DNA of 64,000 bases, taken from positions 1,798,001 through 1,862,000 of the forward strand of contig JAMZAV010000438.1 of NCBI GenBank assembly GCA_024449915.1, read 5' to 3'. Each line of letters begins with the position of its first letter. Position 1 is the stretch's first letter. Origin of the DNA: Sweltsa coloradensis. Taxonomy: Eukaryota; Arthropoda; Insecta; Plecoptera; Chloroperlidae. The notes below the pieces were generated by a model. That model made no database searches, had not been told where the DNA came from, and saw only the letters and a program-made list of their open reading frames with translations. Below are positions 30,673 to 42,741 of this stretch, in pieces. The position numbers and the translations under genes are program-made.

Positions 30673-31519
30673 AAATAAAAAATGTGATTTCTCAAATGCG
30701 TGAAAACACGCAGTCAAAAGCATATTTAAGTATGATATCTATTGAATCATTGTGAATGAACGTCTGAGAACAATACTAATAGTCCTTCAGAAGATTATAG
30801 TGTCTAAAGCTGCAAGTAATCCTAGTAGTTAGATATACGATTATATTTAAAGCTATTGTATCGGTTTCTAAACGATATTTTAAAATCAAAGGAAAATTAC
30901 TGCAATGTTAGATAAAGTGAGGTCAAATATAACAGGAAAATATAGTTGGTAATTTTTTGGGGCGGGACGTAACCTAACCAAATTTTGTGACAAACGTGGA
31001 AACTCTGAGCTTGGTGCTACAGTTAATTTAGAGCGACGATTTTTATTATATTGTTTCTATACATCGTTGCCTTCCACCTCATTATAAGGAAAAACAATTT
31101 TCTCAAATATCGTTCGATGTACGATTTTCTTTGCCAGACGGTACAAATAAAGTTTCGGTCGCTATCGGGTTAACCGGCATTTTTTTGTTTTGCATAGATA
31201 CTAGTGCATAGTACTACTCGAAAATAACTCTTTATAACATCGTGTATTGAAACTGTGCAAAAATAATATACACTCAAACACGCAAAAACAATAACATGCA
31301 TTCCAAATTCACACCCCTACTTGGCAAACAAATTATGAAATGCAGATTAACTTTCAATAGGAAAAAATATATAAGCATATATTTGCATCTAACATGAGAC
31401 ACTTCTACTGTCTAAACGCCCTAGGTGTCAATTGACAAACATGCATGCATGGAAAGAACATATGAGTTCAACTGTAAGAACATACAGTGTTATATGGGTG
31501 CCCGCTCTGCCCTGAAACT
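30673..31519. other. Unassigned; part of dispersed repeat A near 31140-31330
   Basis: The words GTGTATTGAAACTG, CATTCCAAATTCACACCCCT and TAGTGCATAGTAC near 31190-31330 resemble the end of repeat A (14240-14350). The rest shows nothing recognisable. Confidence 0.35.
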
Positions 31520-31845
31520 CACGTATTCCGCTGGTTAGAGAAGATGGAGGGTTCGAGAGGTAGTGTATAACGGCTTCGTTCGCCTCGACGTCTGCTCGGC
31601 AGTCCGGATTAGTGGAGGAACCTATATGACTAATGATATGACTGTCAAGGTACACCGTCCTTTCGGATGGGACAGTAAGCAGTTGGTCCCTTTGGTACTT
31701 TTCGAAAGGAGTAGGCTACGTGCCGGTACCAGGTTTCGTTCCTCCCTTCTGTTCATACTTCATCCTCATCCATCACCACTCATCGTCTCGAATAGCGAAG
31801 AGCATTTTGTTAAGCAATATCCAATCCAATCCATACAGTGTAATT
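31520..31845 (+). repeat. SINE-like element
   Basis: CCTTTCGGATGGGACAGTAAGC, followed by a TTGGTCCC region (31660-31695), is a conserved core word of several animal SINEs. The end CTCGAATAGCGAAGAGC...AAGCAATATCC followed by (AATCC)n is a SINE-type tail, and a similar tail occurs at 15160-15220. No tRNA-like head is clear. The 94-codon frame across it is rejected as a gene. Confidence 0.45.
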
Positions 31846-32520
31846 AGTTCGAGGTGGTGATTTACATTCAGATTTACAGACAAGGCCACCACAATACTCA
31901 AACAGTATGTATCTTTTCGTACAACCCGTATATACTAGGGCCTACTGACAAATCCGAAGTCGTATTACGTACGTAACGGTCATAAATATTAACTAAAAGG
32001 TTGTTGGTGCCTGGTGGATTGGTTGATTAATCTATAATCTCCCTTATAGTTAATGCTTATGTCTGCACACACAAATTAATGTAGGCCGATATAGTAGCTA
32101 ACTAATATATAAATAGACTAAACGCAGAAAGAAAATGCTGCATGTGATATTCAAGTGGTAAAAAAGACTCTCATATGGCTCATTTATGTCAAAAAGCCCA
32201 ATAGTAATGTAAATAAAAATAATTTAGACGAAAGAAAGATAGAAAGAAAGAATAAATTTAGCCGATCCTTGCATGCTGTAGCCTCTGTAGATACAGAGAT
32301 GTAGCCTACAGCTGATCATGCATTGATCATGGATTTATAATAGTACTCCATGCATTGATCAAGGATTCTGTGGTGTACAGCGGGCTGCCTACGCGTCACC
32401 TTGCAGGCTGACCGTGCGGTGCTGCGGCCTAGCGGCGATAACTGGAACTGCGCTGCGAGAAGCGAAAGGAACGCGCCCGCTTTGCCCCGCAGTCTTTGTG
32501 TATCCAATCCCTCGCAGTGC
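31846..32520. other. Unassigned
   Basis: Contains a (GAAA)n-like run at about 32233-32250. A GC-richer part at 32380-32520 has no recognisable product. Confidence 0.35.
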
Positions 32521-34205
32521 AGTGGCGGATCTAGGACATAATCATGGCGGGGGGGCGATTTGAGTGTGCATGTACAGTCGTGCCCATGGGCGCCGGGAGG
32601 GGGGGGCAAGGGGGGCGCTTGCCCCCCCTGGATTTCAGGAAAAATAAATTTTAACTGGCGATATGCGTTTATTACATATAAATTAATGTATTCGTGAAAA
32701 CCGAAATTCAATTGAAAATTAATATTAATAATATTAATATATTAAATGATCTGATCGGGAGCGGAGTGTTGCTAGTTTTTTTTTTTTGCTATTTCATCAA
32801 AGTTAGCGGTGCCGGTGCTGCCTTTGAATTTGGCGGTATTTTAAGTTGGTACTAGCGGCACAAGTGATAATTAGTGAAACTTAGCATGTCGTTTAGAGTT
32901 TAGTAATAGACCCCCAGAACAGGGTTTGGCCTACAATTAATTTATTCTTTATTTAAATAGAAATTTGTGTTTATGTTTGTAGGCTATTAGTAATGCATTG
33001 AAATTTCGCATTTTCCTTTTTGGGTGTAGTCATCACGCCCGTTTTCCATTATTTTATTTTTATGTGATTTTATGTGTATGTTTTATTGAAATAAATAATA
33101 AAAATTGTAACAAGATATCTTTTCTATGATTTGTAGGCTAGTAAATTATTAGTCGATGTAGACCTCTAAGAACGTGTTTATGTTTTATATTTTTTTTCCA
33201 CATTGCATTGAAAACTGGAGAGAACTTACAAGTTGCAGTTTATGTAAAAAGAAAATATGATCAAAAAGTCACATTCATTAAAATTTGGGATGCAATTAAA
33301 ATATAGCCTTTATTTTTAAAAGGGTGTTTCATTTTCAACTCATAACCCTTTTAGTAACCGTATAAAGTTGAGACACAATATTTTTTTGTTTACTTTCTGG
33401 TATTTTACTGCACAAAAATTACATAATTTCGGTATCGTATTCAGCCCACTACTTTTTTCTAAAACCCACCAAATGCATTCAAAAAACCTGTTTTCAAAAA
33501 TTTCGCCTGCGGCGCTTTTGGGTGGGGGCTCCGCCCCCCAAACCCCCCGTGCTTGCCCAACCAAACTACCAAATTTGTGGTTGTTCCCCCCCCCCTGCTA
33601 AAATTCCTGCCGGCGCCCATGGTCGTGCCCCCCGTGGGAAAGGGACTAAGCGCGGACGCACGGGAGGTATGGGGGCAAAGCCCCCCTTTAAATTGCGCCC
33701 AGGCGAAAATTTTGAAAATCAGGTTTATAGAGTGCATTTGGTGCGTTTTAGAAAAAAGTGGTGGGGGGGAATGCAATACGGAAAAAAATGTAGTTGTGTG
33801 CCCCAATTTGTTTTGTCGTCATGTCGAGCTTACAATTTACAGCATTGGCCTAGATTGCCAACATCATTATAAAAGTTTAATCTTATTTTCAATTCATCAT
33901 TTTATTTTTTTATTAAACGTCTATCCTATTTTGTTAAAAAACGATTCACATGGGGAGGATAATTTAATAAATCGAAGAACACTGATGCAGATACATTTCA
34001 GAGGCAAACCGATTACTTCTCACAACATAAAGGAAAGTTGATCTTTATCGGGATTTTTTAATAAATAGCGCCGCAGGCGAAATTTTGAAAAAACAGGTTT
34101 TTGGAGTGCTTTTGGTGCGTGCACAATAAAATAATAAAATCATTTTTTTTTAATTTTTAAAGAATCATGGGGGCGATCGCCCCACCGCCCCCCCCCCCTG
34201 TATCC
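32521..34205. mobile_element. DNA transposon split by a hAT element
   Basis: The left edge (A)GTGGCGGATCTAGGACATA resembles common hAT-type CAGTGGCGGATCTAG termini. The right part (33880-34205) has CGCCGCAGGCGAAATTTTG, TTGGTGCGTGCACAATAA and GGGGGCGATCGCCCC, shared with 23880-24170. The hAT element 32585-33621 sits in its left part. The outermost right terminus is degraded. Confidence 0.45.
32585..33621. mobile_element. Nonautonomous hAT element with 8-bp TSD
   Basis: Termini CATGGGCGCCGG / CCGGCGCCCATG are exact inverted repeats. The 8-bp target duplication GTCGTGCC is perfect (32577-32584 and 33622-33629). Poly-G and poly-C blocks lie just inside both ends. No transposase is encoded in the 1037 bp. 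It was inserted into an older transposon of related style. Confidence 0.9.
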
Positions 34206-34926
34206 CCATGGTTCAGGTGGGCTACAAATTCGCATTTTTCAACCCTTAGAAGGGTTCTAACTGAAAATGCTCCGGAGTGTTTGTATCAAAGTGAACCCAA
34301 ATTGTGCAAAAGACAAAATACCGTCTCTAACTAAAAGTGAAGTTGATAGGACTTATCTCTTTTTTTAAAAAATTCATTGTCTTTTTACTTTTTTTCTAAG
34401 CATTTTCGTTTTTTGGAGAAGTGTTTTTTCTTCGTTTTTAAGAAAATATCCGATTAAATCATATAAAAAGTTTATGTTATTTGTTTTGCAATTCCGCTTA
34501 GAATTGATCACAATTTCGATTTAAAAACATTTTAGGCCTTGTTTTTGACTTGATGAATTGAATAAACTATATATTATATTATCAGTAAATGAAAAAATGA
34601 CACGATTTAACTATCACTTATACAAGAGACCCACACCTGCATCCCATTTCATATTGTTAACCTGGGTAAATGGTTGTAAAATACCTCTATTATATTCGTC
34701 ATGCGCCTTTAAACCCTCAACAAATTCTTTTCGAAAGGTTGTTTTTTGGCATTGTAAAGGTTCGCAGACTATAAATTAATGTATTGTTTTAAAACTCATC
34801 ACTGGCCAGTAATGTAACTAATATTATTTTAATCTTATCATTTAATTATTGATGAGTCGAGTAAAAATTATACTTCACACACTGTCTAGCCTGCCCTTTC
34901 CGGTTATTTGAGTTTTTGAAAGGCGA
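34206..34926. other. Unassigned, AT-rich
   Basis: No exon, transposon end or RNA was recognised. Confidence 0.4.
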
Positions 34927-35710
34927 TTTTTGGATGAGCGTAGCGAGCGTAGCGAGCGAAGCGAAGATTCCATTTCACTACACTGGAAAAAAAATCCGTA
35001 ATGTTTTTTTTTTTTTTTTTTTTCTTTTTTTTGTATTTTGTGTGTCTGTTAACACGATTCGGCTAAACCGGTACTCCGTTTGCGATGAAATTTTATGGAG
35101 GTCTTCAAAATCTCTGAACTTAGAACTGCCACTTTTTTGAGCGCAATCGGAAATTTTTTCTTATAAAAAAACGCAATTTTACGATTTTTATCGATTTTTA
35201 ACAATTTTCTTCGACCTCTAACACCCCAATGCTTTATCCGATTTTTTAAAATTTTTTTCACAGAACCTTAATTTTGTGAAATAAGATATTCGTGTAAAAT
35301 TTTGAGCGTAATCGAAAAATTTATTCTCATGAAAATCGAAATTTTACGGGTTTTTTTCTTTTTTAAAACAATTCTTTGACTTATAAACCTACATGCTTTA
35401 TCCATTGTAATGATTTTTTCACAAAACCCTTTAATTTCATGAATTAATGTATTTCTTTTTTAAATTTGAGCGCAATCGAATAATTATTTCTTATGAAAAT
35501 TGAAATTTTTAAACGTTTTTTTATTTTTTTTAAATTACGATGAATTAAAAAAATTAAATTAATTTTTATTTAATTTATTTAATTTAAAAAAAATCTTCGA
35601 CTAAGTAAAGATTTTTGCACAGAACAACAGAAAATCCGCGTAACACATGGAAAGCTCAATGCACCAATACGCTCATCCAACAACGCGGCGGGACTTAAGC
35701 GTTTTCTTAG
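34927..35710 (+). mobile_element. Helentron-like element H1, copy d
   Basis: It starts TTTTTGGATGAGCGTAGCGAGC with a repeated GTAGCGAGC. It ends CGCTCATCCAACAACGCGG, hairpin and TTAG|T. Three internal tandem units with GCAATTTTACG are present. It shows how copy b looked without the foldback insertion: CACATGGAAAGCTCAATGCACC is uninterrupted here. Confidence 0.75.
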
Positions 35711-36480
35711 TAGCATCTTTTTCATTCAAAAGTGTGTATTGAATATTCGACGAATTACAGAATAATAACAAATTATTAACTTGTCTAGAGGAGTAGCGGT
35801 ATGCTACACGAATGACCGTGGTTATATACTCAATGGAATGACTAAGAAACCCTTAAATAGTTTATAAACCACTGCAGAACCCGTGGGTTGATTTCATATT
35901 ACTGTTGTCCGCGTTCCACGTTCGAATCCAGGATGTTCCTTCACTCTTGTGTACACGGATTACACCGTTATCCATGGGGTATATTTAGGCATATAATAAT
36001 TTAATTTAGTTGTCCTTTGTAAATCATTTTTTAAATAACTGCATAGGATAGACGTAAAATAATTTAAATACATTGTCAAGTTATTTTGCGAACAAATCTT
36101 AATATTTGGTTAAAAAATTAAAATTAAAAACACCCACAGACCCATCTTTTGACAAGGAATTGATTAACATACTTTTAAATAATTATGAAAACGTTAAAAT
36201 AACGCTGTTATAATGCAATGGCATATGAAATGGTTGTTTTCAGTACCTTTTCTCGAGTTGGAATTTAAATGAAGACGGGCTGAGTGGCTGACAGCAGTAA
36301 ACCAATATTCTATTGAAACCTTCGTCAACCTTTCAGCTATGATTGGCAACATTAGGGGTCTTGAAAAAGACCGTGTCAATGTGGCCCTAGGTTCCTCCAC
36401 TGAAATTGTCGGCGTGAATGCCATTAATATAGTGCGAACATTTTAAACCTACGGGGCATTCTCCGACTAAATGCTCATAT
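35711..36480. other. Unassigned; tRNA box-B-like word at 35920
   Basis: CACGTTCGAATCCAGGATG near 35918-35936 looks like a pol III box B, but no cloverleaf or box A at proper spacing is convincing. The rest is unrecognised. Confidence 0.3.
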
Positions 36481-36488
36481 CCGGTAAC

Positions 36489-37006
36489 CAGGGTGCGAAT
36501 TGACGGGGGGGATAGGGGGATTTCCCCCCCTGGTAATTTCATCCGTGGCTCTGTTTTACTGAAAGGTATCCCCGCCAGGGATGGCTAAATCCCCACCTCT
36601 GGTTTCCCCATCTCATCTCATAACATATCAAGTGACTTTATCTCGTAATGTTAATAAATAATGCGTCAATTTACACATATTCCTTTAAAAATTTATTACC
36701 TCAGATCGCTTCTAATACCATCTTGAGGGCAATAATACCGCCAAATTTTCTCAGATTCACTTCTGCGGCCATCTCGAGGGCAATAATGACCCAAAAATGT
36801 TCATAAGATCGCTTCTAAGGCCATCTTGAGAGCAATAATACCCCCAAATATTTTCCTCAGATTGCTTCTAAGGCATCTCAAGGGCAAAAATACCCCAAAA
36901 AAAAATTCGCCTCCGAAGGCTGGGGCTTCGCCCCAGGCCCCGGTTGCTAACGAAAATACTATTCCGAGCCATCCATCCCTCTGCAGAGTCGTTAATTCGC
37001 ACCCTG
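36489..37006. mobile_element. Nonautonomous hAT-type element with internal 63-bp repeats
   Basis: Ends CAGGGTGCGAATT / AATTCGCACCCTG are inverted. The flanks CCGGTAAC (36481-36488) and TCGGTAAC (37007-37014) agree at 7 of 8 bases, as expected for an aged 8-bp duplication. Four tandem units of about 60 bp (GCTTCTAAGGCCATCTTGAG, then GGCAATAATACC) occupy about 36705-36900. No coding sequence. Confidence 0.82.
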
Positions 37007-37256
37007 TCGGTAACAAACGCGAAAAAGTGTTGCATAATGCATAATGTTTATCGGTAATTGTACGTTCAGAATGAGTCATAGTTCGAAGCCGGTGGTCGTT
37101 TTTTAGACCAAGTGAAGTGATAAAGAAATTGCATGTGGACCTTTGAAATTACGGGCATCCCCCATCCCCCCCCGCCGTCCCCGGAAGCCCTAGCCTAGGC
37201 CTACTGACACCGATCCTTACCTTCAGCCAAGGTAAGGGGCACATACTTTGTATATA

Positions 37257-37418
37257 TGGCGTTTTTCCATTGCCGCTCTCAGGTCGCACTAGTGCGCCCC
37301 AGTGCGCACTGGATTGCCACTTGTCTTTTCATTTGTTCAGTTTTGTAATGGTATCAAGTGGAGGTTGACAACAATGACATCTCTGCACTCGCCGAGTGCA
37401 TACCAATGGAAAACGCCA
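37257..37418. mobile_element. Harbinger-like MITE
   Basis: Termini TGGCGTTTTTCCATTG / CAATGGAAAACGCCA are inverted repeats with one length difference. The form TGGCGTTTTTCCATT is known from PIF/Harbinger MITEs in animals. Flanking trinucleotides are ATA and TTA, so the 3-bp duplication is not exact. 162 bp, non-coding, with inner palindromic CACTAGTGCG words. Confidence 0.6.
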
Positions 37419-40400
37419 TTAGTCAGTTTGTATTGTAGATATTTGTACTTCGCATTTTGAAAGTGTGTCCTCTTGTGTGGGCAGGGTAGGGAGATTGAAA
37501 CAATGGAGGCCTACACACGTAAACAGTCTGTAACAAATGATTGAACGGTATTTACTTTGTATTTCATTTATTTTTTTATTTAGTTATTTAACGTCTATCC
37601 TATTCAGTTTTAAAAACTGATTTTAAAAGGGGGACAAATAAATAAATCTAATTACATAGATGTAGAAAACAACAAAAAATAATTTTAGTAAATATTTGAA
37701 ATAGTAGCATTACAAACCCAAAAATGCATTACCACAACAATTTTGAAAACAAATAAAAATGTATTAATGCGACTTATTATTGATTATTGCTTATTTGGGT
37801 TTGGGCAGTAAGACGAAACGAGTATGTTGTACTCCAGAGTAGAATTGACCATCTGTTTGATTCATTTCCCTTGAGCCAAGATTAATTGCAGTCTGATTGT
37901 TTCACGATTGAGGAAAGGATGAAGTGTAGCGTGCTGGTAAAAAACATACAAAGTATTGAAAGATAACGTTTTTAGGTATTCTACCCAATTTTTAAAATTG
38001 TTGATCGTGATAGAAATAAAGTTCCTAGATTTAAAATTTTGAAGCATTTAGAAAGTCATTTATGTACAGAGGCATATCCTATTGGAATTCAATTTCTTAT
38101 GATATTAGAGCCAGTTTACTGATCTAGGAATTGTCCCAATTTAAAAGTAAATTGAAAACAATGATTTGAATCAAAGAGCAAAGAATTGATATTTACTATT
38201 CATTTGTAGGTTTTTGTCTGGGTTTGTGTAATGTTAATTTTAAACCCTTTATAAGTTCTTATTAATTATTTTGCTTTCTCTTTGTTTGCTCATTATTTCT
38301 TGATTATGAATGATATAATCAATGTATTTTTAATTTTATTTTTTTTTTGCCTAGATTGTCTGGTTGCCGCCTATGATGGAGCTTGCAACTTGAGGTAGGT
38401 GTCCTGTATCATTGCTGTGATCAGTTAAACATGAACAATTTTTAAATATTATATATCTGATATAAATTTTAATATATAAGTGTCAAGATTTTTGGACTAA
38501 ACTGTTATCAAGATTTGAACACAAAAATGAAGATTGAACACAAGAAGGTTTCTTCCGCAAAAGTTTTTTGATTATACTCCCTGATTTGCTGTTCCTGATT
38601 TTTGGCAAACCTCATATTCGTTTGAGTGGGATCGTCTAATAAATCATTTTTTCTTTTCGCTTTTCTTTTTTAATGTTTTGTTTCTCTTTCTATTTTTTCT
38701 TTTTTCTTCCTTTTTTCATTTCCTTTCTTTCTTTTTTTTCCTTTTCTTTTCTTTTCATTACCAACCCTTTTCTATATTTGATTCATTCATTAAATGCATT
38801 ATCAAACACTTTCATAAGATATCTCACTCAATAACACAACTTTGTGCATTTTCTACAATTCTATTCCATGTTATTTTTTTATTACCAGTTTAGCTTCTAT
38901 TTATTTAAAAAACTGCACATTACACCGGGGTTTTCTTTTGAAATCAGTGCGAATTTCCATAGATACACCTTTTTACACCTCCTCAAGAGACAGGTGCAAA
39001 AAGTGTAAAGTTTTAATTACCCCTGGACAAAAGAACACGTCTTTGGAAGAAATATTGTAATTACACCCCGGACAAAAGAACGCTTATTTCTTCAAAAGTG
39101 CAAAAGGTGCAAAAATTGATGGACAAAAGGAACAGACCCTCGTTGTCGTCTGCAAAATTAATAATCTGTCCACTTGTTAATAGGTTACATAAGTCATTTA
39201 TATTTTATATAGATGTTAAATAAGACTAAATAAGTTAAATAAGTTGTAGTAAATAATAAGAATAAAAGTTGTACAAAATTTTAATCATATTGGATAGGCT
39301 ACAAAATTATGTTCTACTTGGTTTTTATTTGTAATGAATTTTAAATTAGGCGCCAGCACTGCCGCCTGGAATCTGGACCCGCATTAAGATGTGAGGCAAA
39401 GATGGTAGTATGATGTGAGGTATGGGGATACGCCATTGCTTAAAAACTTGGAAACTTTTCGGAAATTTGGTTGGGTTTTTTAATAAGGTAAGCTATGAAA
39501 AAATTGTGGTGTGTATTACGAAAACACCTTATTGGTTTTAGGTTAATATCGTTTAACCCTACTAGCTTACTTTTAAGACGTAACCCTAGGCCTAGGGGGT
39601 AGGTACTGTAGGGCTAGAATTCATGAATGGAAATTTTGAGGTTTGGTTTGAGCACAATTGCGCGAGACAAGCAAACTGACGGGAACAAATCAAATAAAAA
39701 AGGGCGTTTCTGAAATTTTGTTCTTGGTCTCATTACTTGGTCTTATTATTATTGCTTTGGTCTCATTACTTGATCTTGGTCTCGTTGAAAATACCACACT
39801 AGTGTCATTCTAGAACATGGCGGCCTCGGAGTGATCGAAACACTTCCAATCACGTTTGAGTAGGCCCTAGCCAAAATAAGTTATTAAATGTTGGTAATAA
39901 TATTAAAAAAATAGTACAGAATCAAAAATTGATATGGAAATGGTAAGGTATGTAAATACACGTTAATAACGTCCGCCATGATCAAGGACCTGAATCTAGT
40001 GTGCACCTTTCGATTCTTATTCTTATTACTTGATTTCAATCAGTCTCGATTGTGTCCGTGACTATTCGGAAGCCCGTGCATAGCGGCAGGAATTATCGCC
40101 GGGCGGGCCGCCCGGCGGTCCGGGCCTGGGGAGAAAAACTGGATTGTTCCGGGAACGTACGGAAAGTTAAAACTTGGTGATGTTTTCCCCGGTTTTCGTT
40201 GCCGGGAAGCTTTATTGGCATCGTGTCGTAAGTTAACATGTGATTCACTTTCTTCCCGTTATCGTTACCGGGCAATTGTGCATCGGCCCATGTTAGGCCT
40301 ATATTCTTTATGGTAGTTTTCTTTCCATACCCCCTAGGCTAGAGTGGCCCCATTATGACCAACGGTTGATGCGCCCTGAAACTTAAATAATTTTGGTGCA

Positions 40401-40498
40401 CCGCAGCCAGAACAGCTGTGCGCTAGAACACTCGGGCACCTTAACTGCAAGCGAGTTGGACAGATGTAAGTCCTGAGGTTGAGGGAGGGAGGGACTCG
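37419..40498. other. Unassigned 3 kb, mostly AT-rich
   Basis: Contains a word block (TTAACGTCTATCCTATT, about 37587) shared with 33910, a pyrimidine-rich tract at 38645-38770, a 40-nt exon-like segment at 38355-38394, and GC palindromes near 40095-40130. A piece of the H4 interior (GAGTGGCCCCATTATGACCA) is at 40335-40375. No gene is identified. Confidence 0.35.
38355..38394 (+). other. Candidate 40-nt exon
   Basis: A T-rich tract and GCCTAG precede, and GAG|GTAGGT follows. One frame reads CLVAAYDGACNLR without a stop. The splice signals are good but the product is too short to recognise. Confidence 0.15.
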
Positions 40499-41900
40499 TG
40501 GGCCAATTCCTAAGGGGGGCGATAGATGTCCCAATGGAAATTATAGGCCAGTTAGCTTGACTTCAGTAGGGAGCAAATTATGAGAGGGTAGTTGCAGACT
40601 ATGTTAGGAAACTCATTGGAAGGGGAGGCGTGGTTCACGGATGCTCAACATGGTTTAGGGAAGGTTTTTCTTGTGACACTCAACTGGTGGGATTAGTTCA
40701 GGATATTGGGGACATTTTGGACAGTGGGGGGGAAGTAGATGCTGTTTTTCTAGATTTTGAAAAGGCTTTTGATAAGTCTCGCACGATTTGCTAATGGAGA
40801 AGGTAAACAATGGGGTTGGGGGAAAAAAGGAGTGGTGAGGTGGGTTGGAAAATTTTTTGGAGGTAGGTTCTAAAGAGGGTTGGGGGTTGGGGGAAACCTT
40901 GTCACATAGTATAGAGGTTACATCGGGGTACCGCAGGGCTCAGTGTTAGGAAACCCTTTTTTGTTTATTATGTTTAAAATGACATAGGGCAGGGAATAAC
41001 ATCAAGAATAAGATTATTTGCAGATGATTGTGTTTTGTATAAGAAAAAAGGGGGATTGAGGATTTAGGTTGTTGCAGGCAGATCTGGGGGTAATAAGGAA
41101 TGGTCACAGCAAATAAGATGGGTTTGAAACATAGGTAAATGTAAAGGGGGTTTGGGTTTCTCGCGAAGAATAATTAAGGTAGGGAGGACATACACTTAAT
41201 GGGGCTGTTATGGAGAAAGTAGGAACGTATAAGTACTTAGGGGTGATGTTGGCAGAGGATTTGGGTTGGGGGGATCAGGGGCAAGAAGTTTTTTAAGAAG
41301 GGAAATAGGGCTCTGGGTTTTGTTATGAGAAATCTAAGAGGGGCCAGCCGGGAGGTTAAAGATCGGGCTATAAGGTAGTGGTTAGACCTGTCCTGGAGTA
41401 TGGGGCGGCGGGATGGGATCCGTATAAGTTGGGGGAAAGGGTTTTGGAAGTAGAGAAAGTCCAACTTTGGGGCGGCAAGAAGGGTTACGGGAAAGGTTAG
41501 GCGGTGGCGGTGGGAAGAGGATGATAAGGGGAAGTAGAGAGAGTATATGACAGTGTCACTGCAATGTTAGGAGAGTTGGGGTGGGAGTCATTAGAGGGAA
41601 GAAGAAGGGAGGTTAGGTTGTGCAATATGTACAGGGCGGCTAGGGGAAAATAGGGGGTGGGGGGACATCCGCAATAGGCTTACAAGAGGGGCTTTTACAG
41701 GGGAAGGGGGGATCTTCATGGAAGTTCCAGCGTCAAGTAGTAAGAACGGATCTGGGTCGGTATGGTTTCATGGAAAGAGACTGTCGGGAAAGAATCTCTC
41801 AATGACTTGCCGGGATATTGTAGTATGGCTACTTAAGGAATTTAATCATTTTTTAGGGGGGGACGTAATTAGGTCTGGGGGGTGATGTTGCGCACAGGAC
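40499..41900 (+). mobile_element. CR1-like LINE reverse transcriptase remnant
   Basis: Broken frames spell an RT domain in order: GPIPKGGDRCPNGNYRPVSL (40499 on), CDTQLVGLVQDI, VDAVFLDFEKAFDK (motif A with the first Asp), GVPQGSVLG (motif B), RLFADDC (catalytic FADD), KYLGVMLAED, and LKEFNHFLGGDVI at the C-terminus (near 41845). At least eight frameshifts or stops occur; many are in G runs. The endonuclease part is absent. CR1/L2-type affinity is inferred from motif spacing and the NYRPVSLTS start. It cannot move. Confidence 0.75.
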
Positions 41901-42251
41901 GAAGGGCCTTTGCAACCGTTAAGTTTGATTAGAATGATATGAACACGGATGTTGATATAAAGTTAAAAATGTCTTAATCGGGGGGGGGGGGGGGGGTTCT
42001 TTTCAGGTTGGTAGCGGTCCCAACGTTTAAAACACTTTTCACCATTAAAAACATCAGACCACTTCATATGAAAATAATACATAGGCGACTCATATTAACA
42101 ATTTATGTAGGCCGCTACATTGTGTTCGTATTGGAAAATACACAAATATCACTTGAAATACAGATTGTTAGCTACGACACTTTACAATTCACTGATTATT
42201 ATGATCCAGCCATGTTAGAAGATGATTTACGCTTAGTCCACGCTCCTTTAA
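41901..42251. other. Unassigned, with (G)19 run
   Basis: A G homopolymer of about 18-19 bases at 41979-41997, then AT-rich sequence with an unrecognised 84-codon frame that runs into the next element. Confidence 0.4.
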
Positions 42252-42741
42252 TTTTTGGATGAGCGTAGCAAGCGTATCGAGCGAAGCAAAATTCTATTTC
42301 ACTAGTGTACATCGATTACAAATCCGTAATGTGTTTTTTGTTTCTTTTTGGGGGGGGGGGAGGCCTATTTTTGTCTGTCCTGGTAACCGCTTCCGCTACG
42401 ATACTCCAATTGGGATGAATTTTTCTGAAGACCTTTGAAATCTCATGAACTAAGACTGCCACGTTTTTTAGCGCAATTGAACAAATTATTTCTACATAAA
42501 ATCGCAATTTTCGATTTTTTTAAATGTTTAAAAAACTTTCTTCGACTTTTAACACCAGTCCTACTCCTTTTATTCGATGTGATGATTTTTCACAGAACCT
42601 AATGTTATATGATTAATATATTCGTGTGAACTTTGAGCGATCAAAAAGTTATTTCTTATAAAAATCACAATTTTACGATTTTTTAGTTTAAAAAAATTAG
42701 CTCATCCAACAACGCGCCTGAAAAGGCCTTAGCTTTCCTAA
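42252..42741 (+). mobile_element. Helentron-like element H1, copy e
   Basis: It starts TTTTTGGATGAGCGTAGCAA. The 3' side has GCTCATCCAACAACGCGCC, a diverged hairpin and CTAA, which still satisfies the Helitron CTRR terminus. It is more diverged than copies b-d. Confidence 0.65.

Noticed and set aside
31563..31847. 94-codon plus-strand frame
   Set aside because: It crosses a SINE-like core and tail and has no protein motif.
32316..32711. 131-codon minus-strand frame
   Set aside because: It spans the border of two transposons and G runs; no domain.
38645..38770. Phe/Ser-rich frame at 38678-38893
   Set aside because: A pyrimidine-rich simple tract explains the composition.
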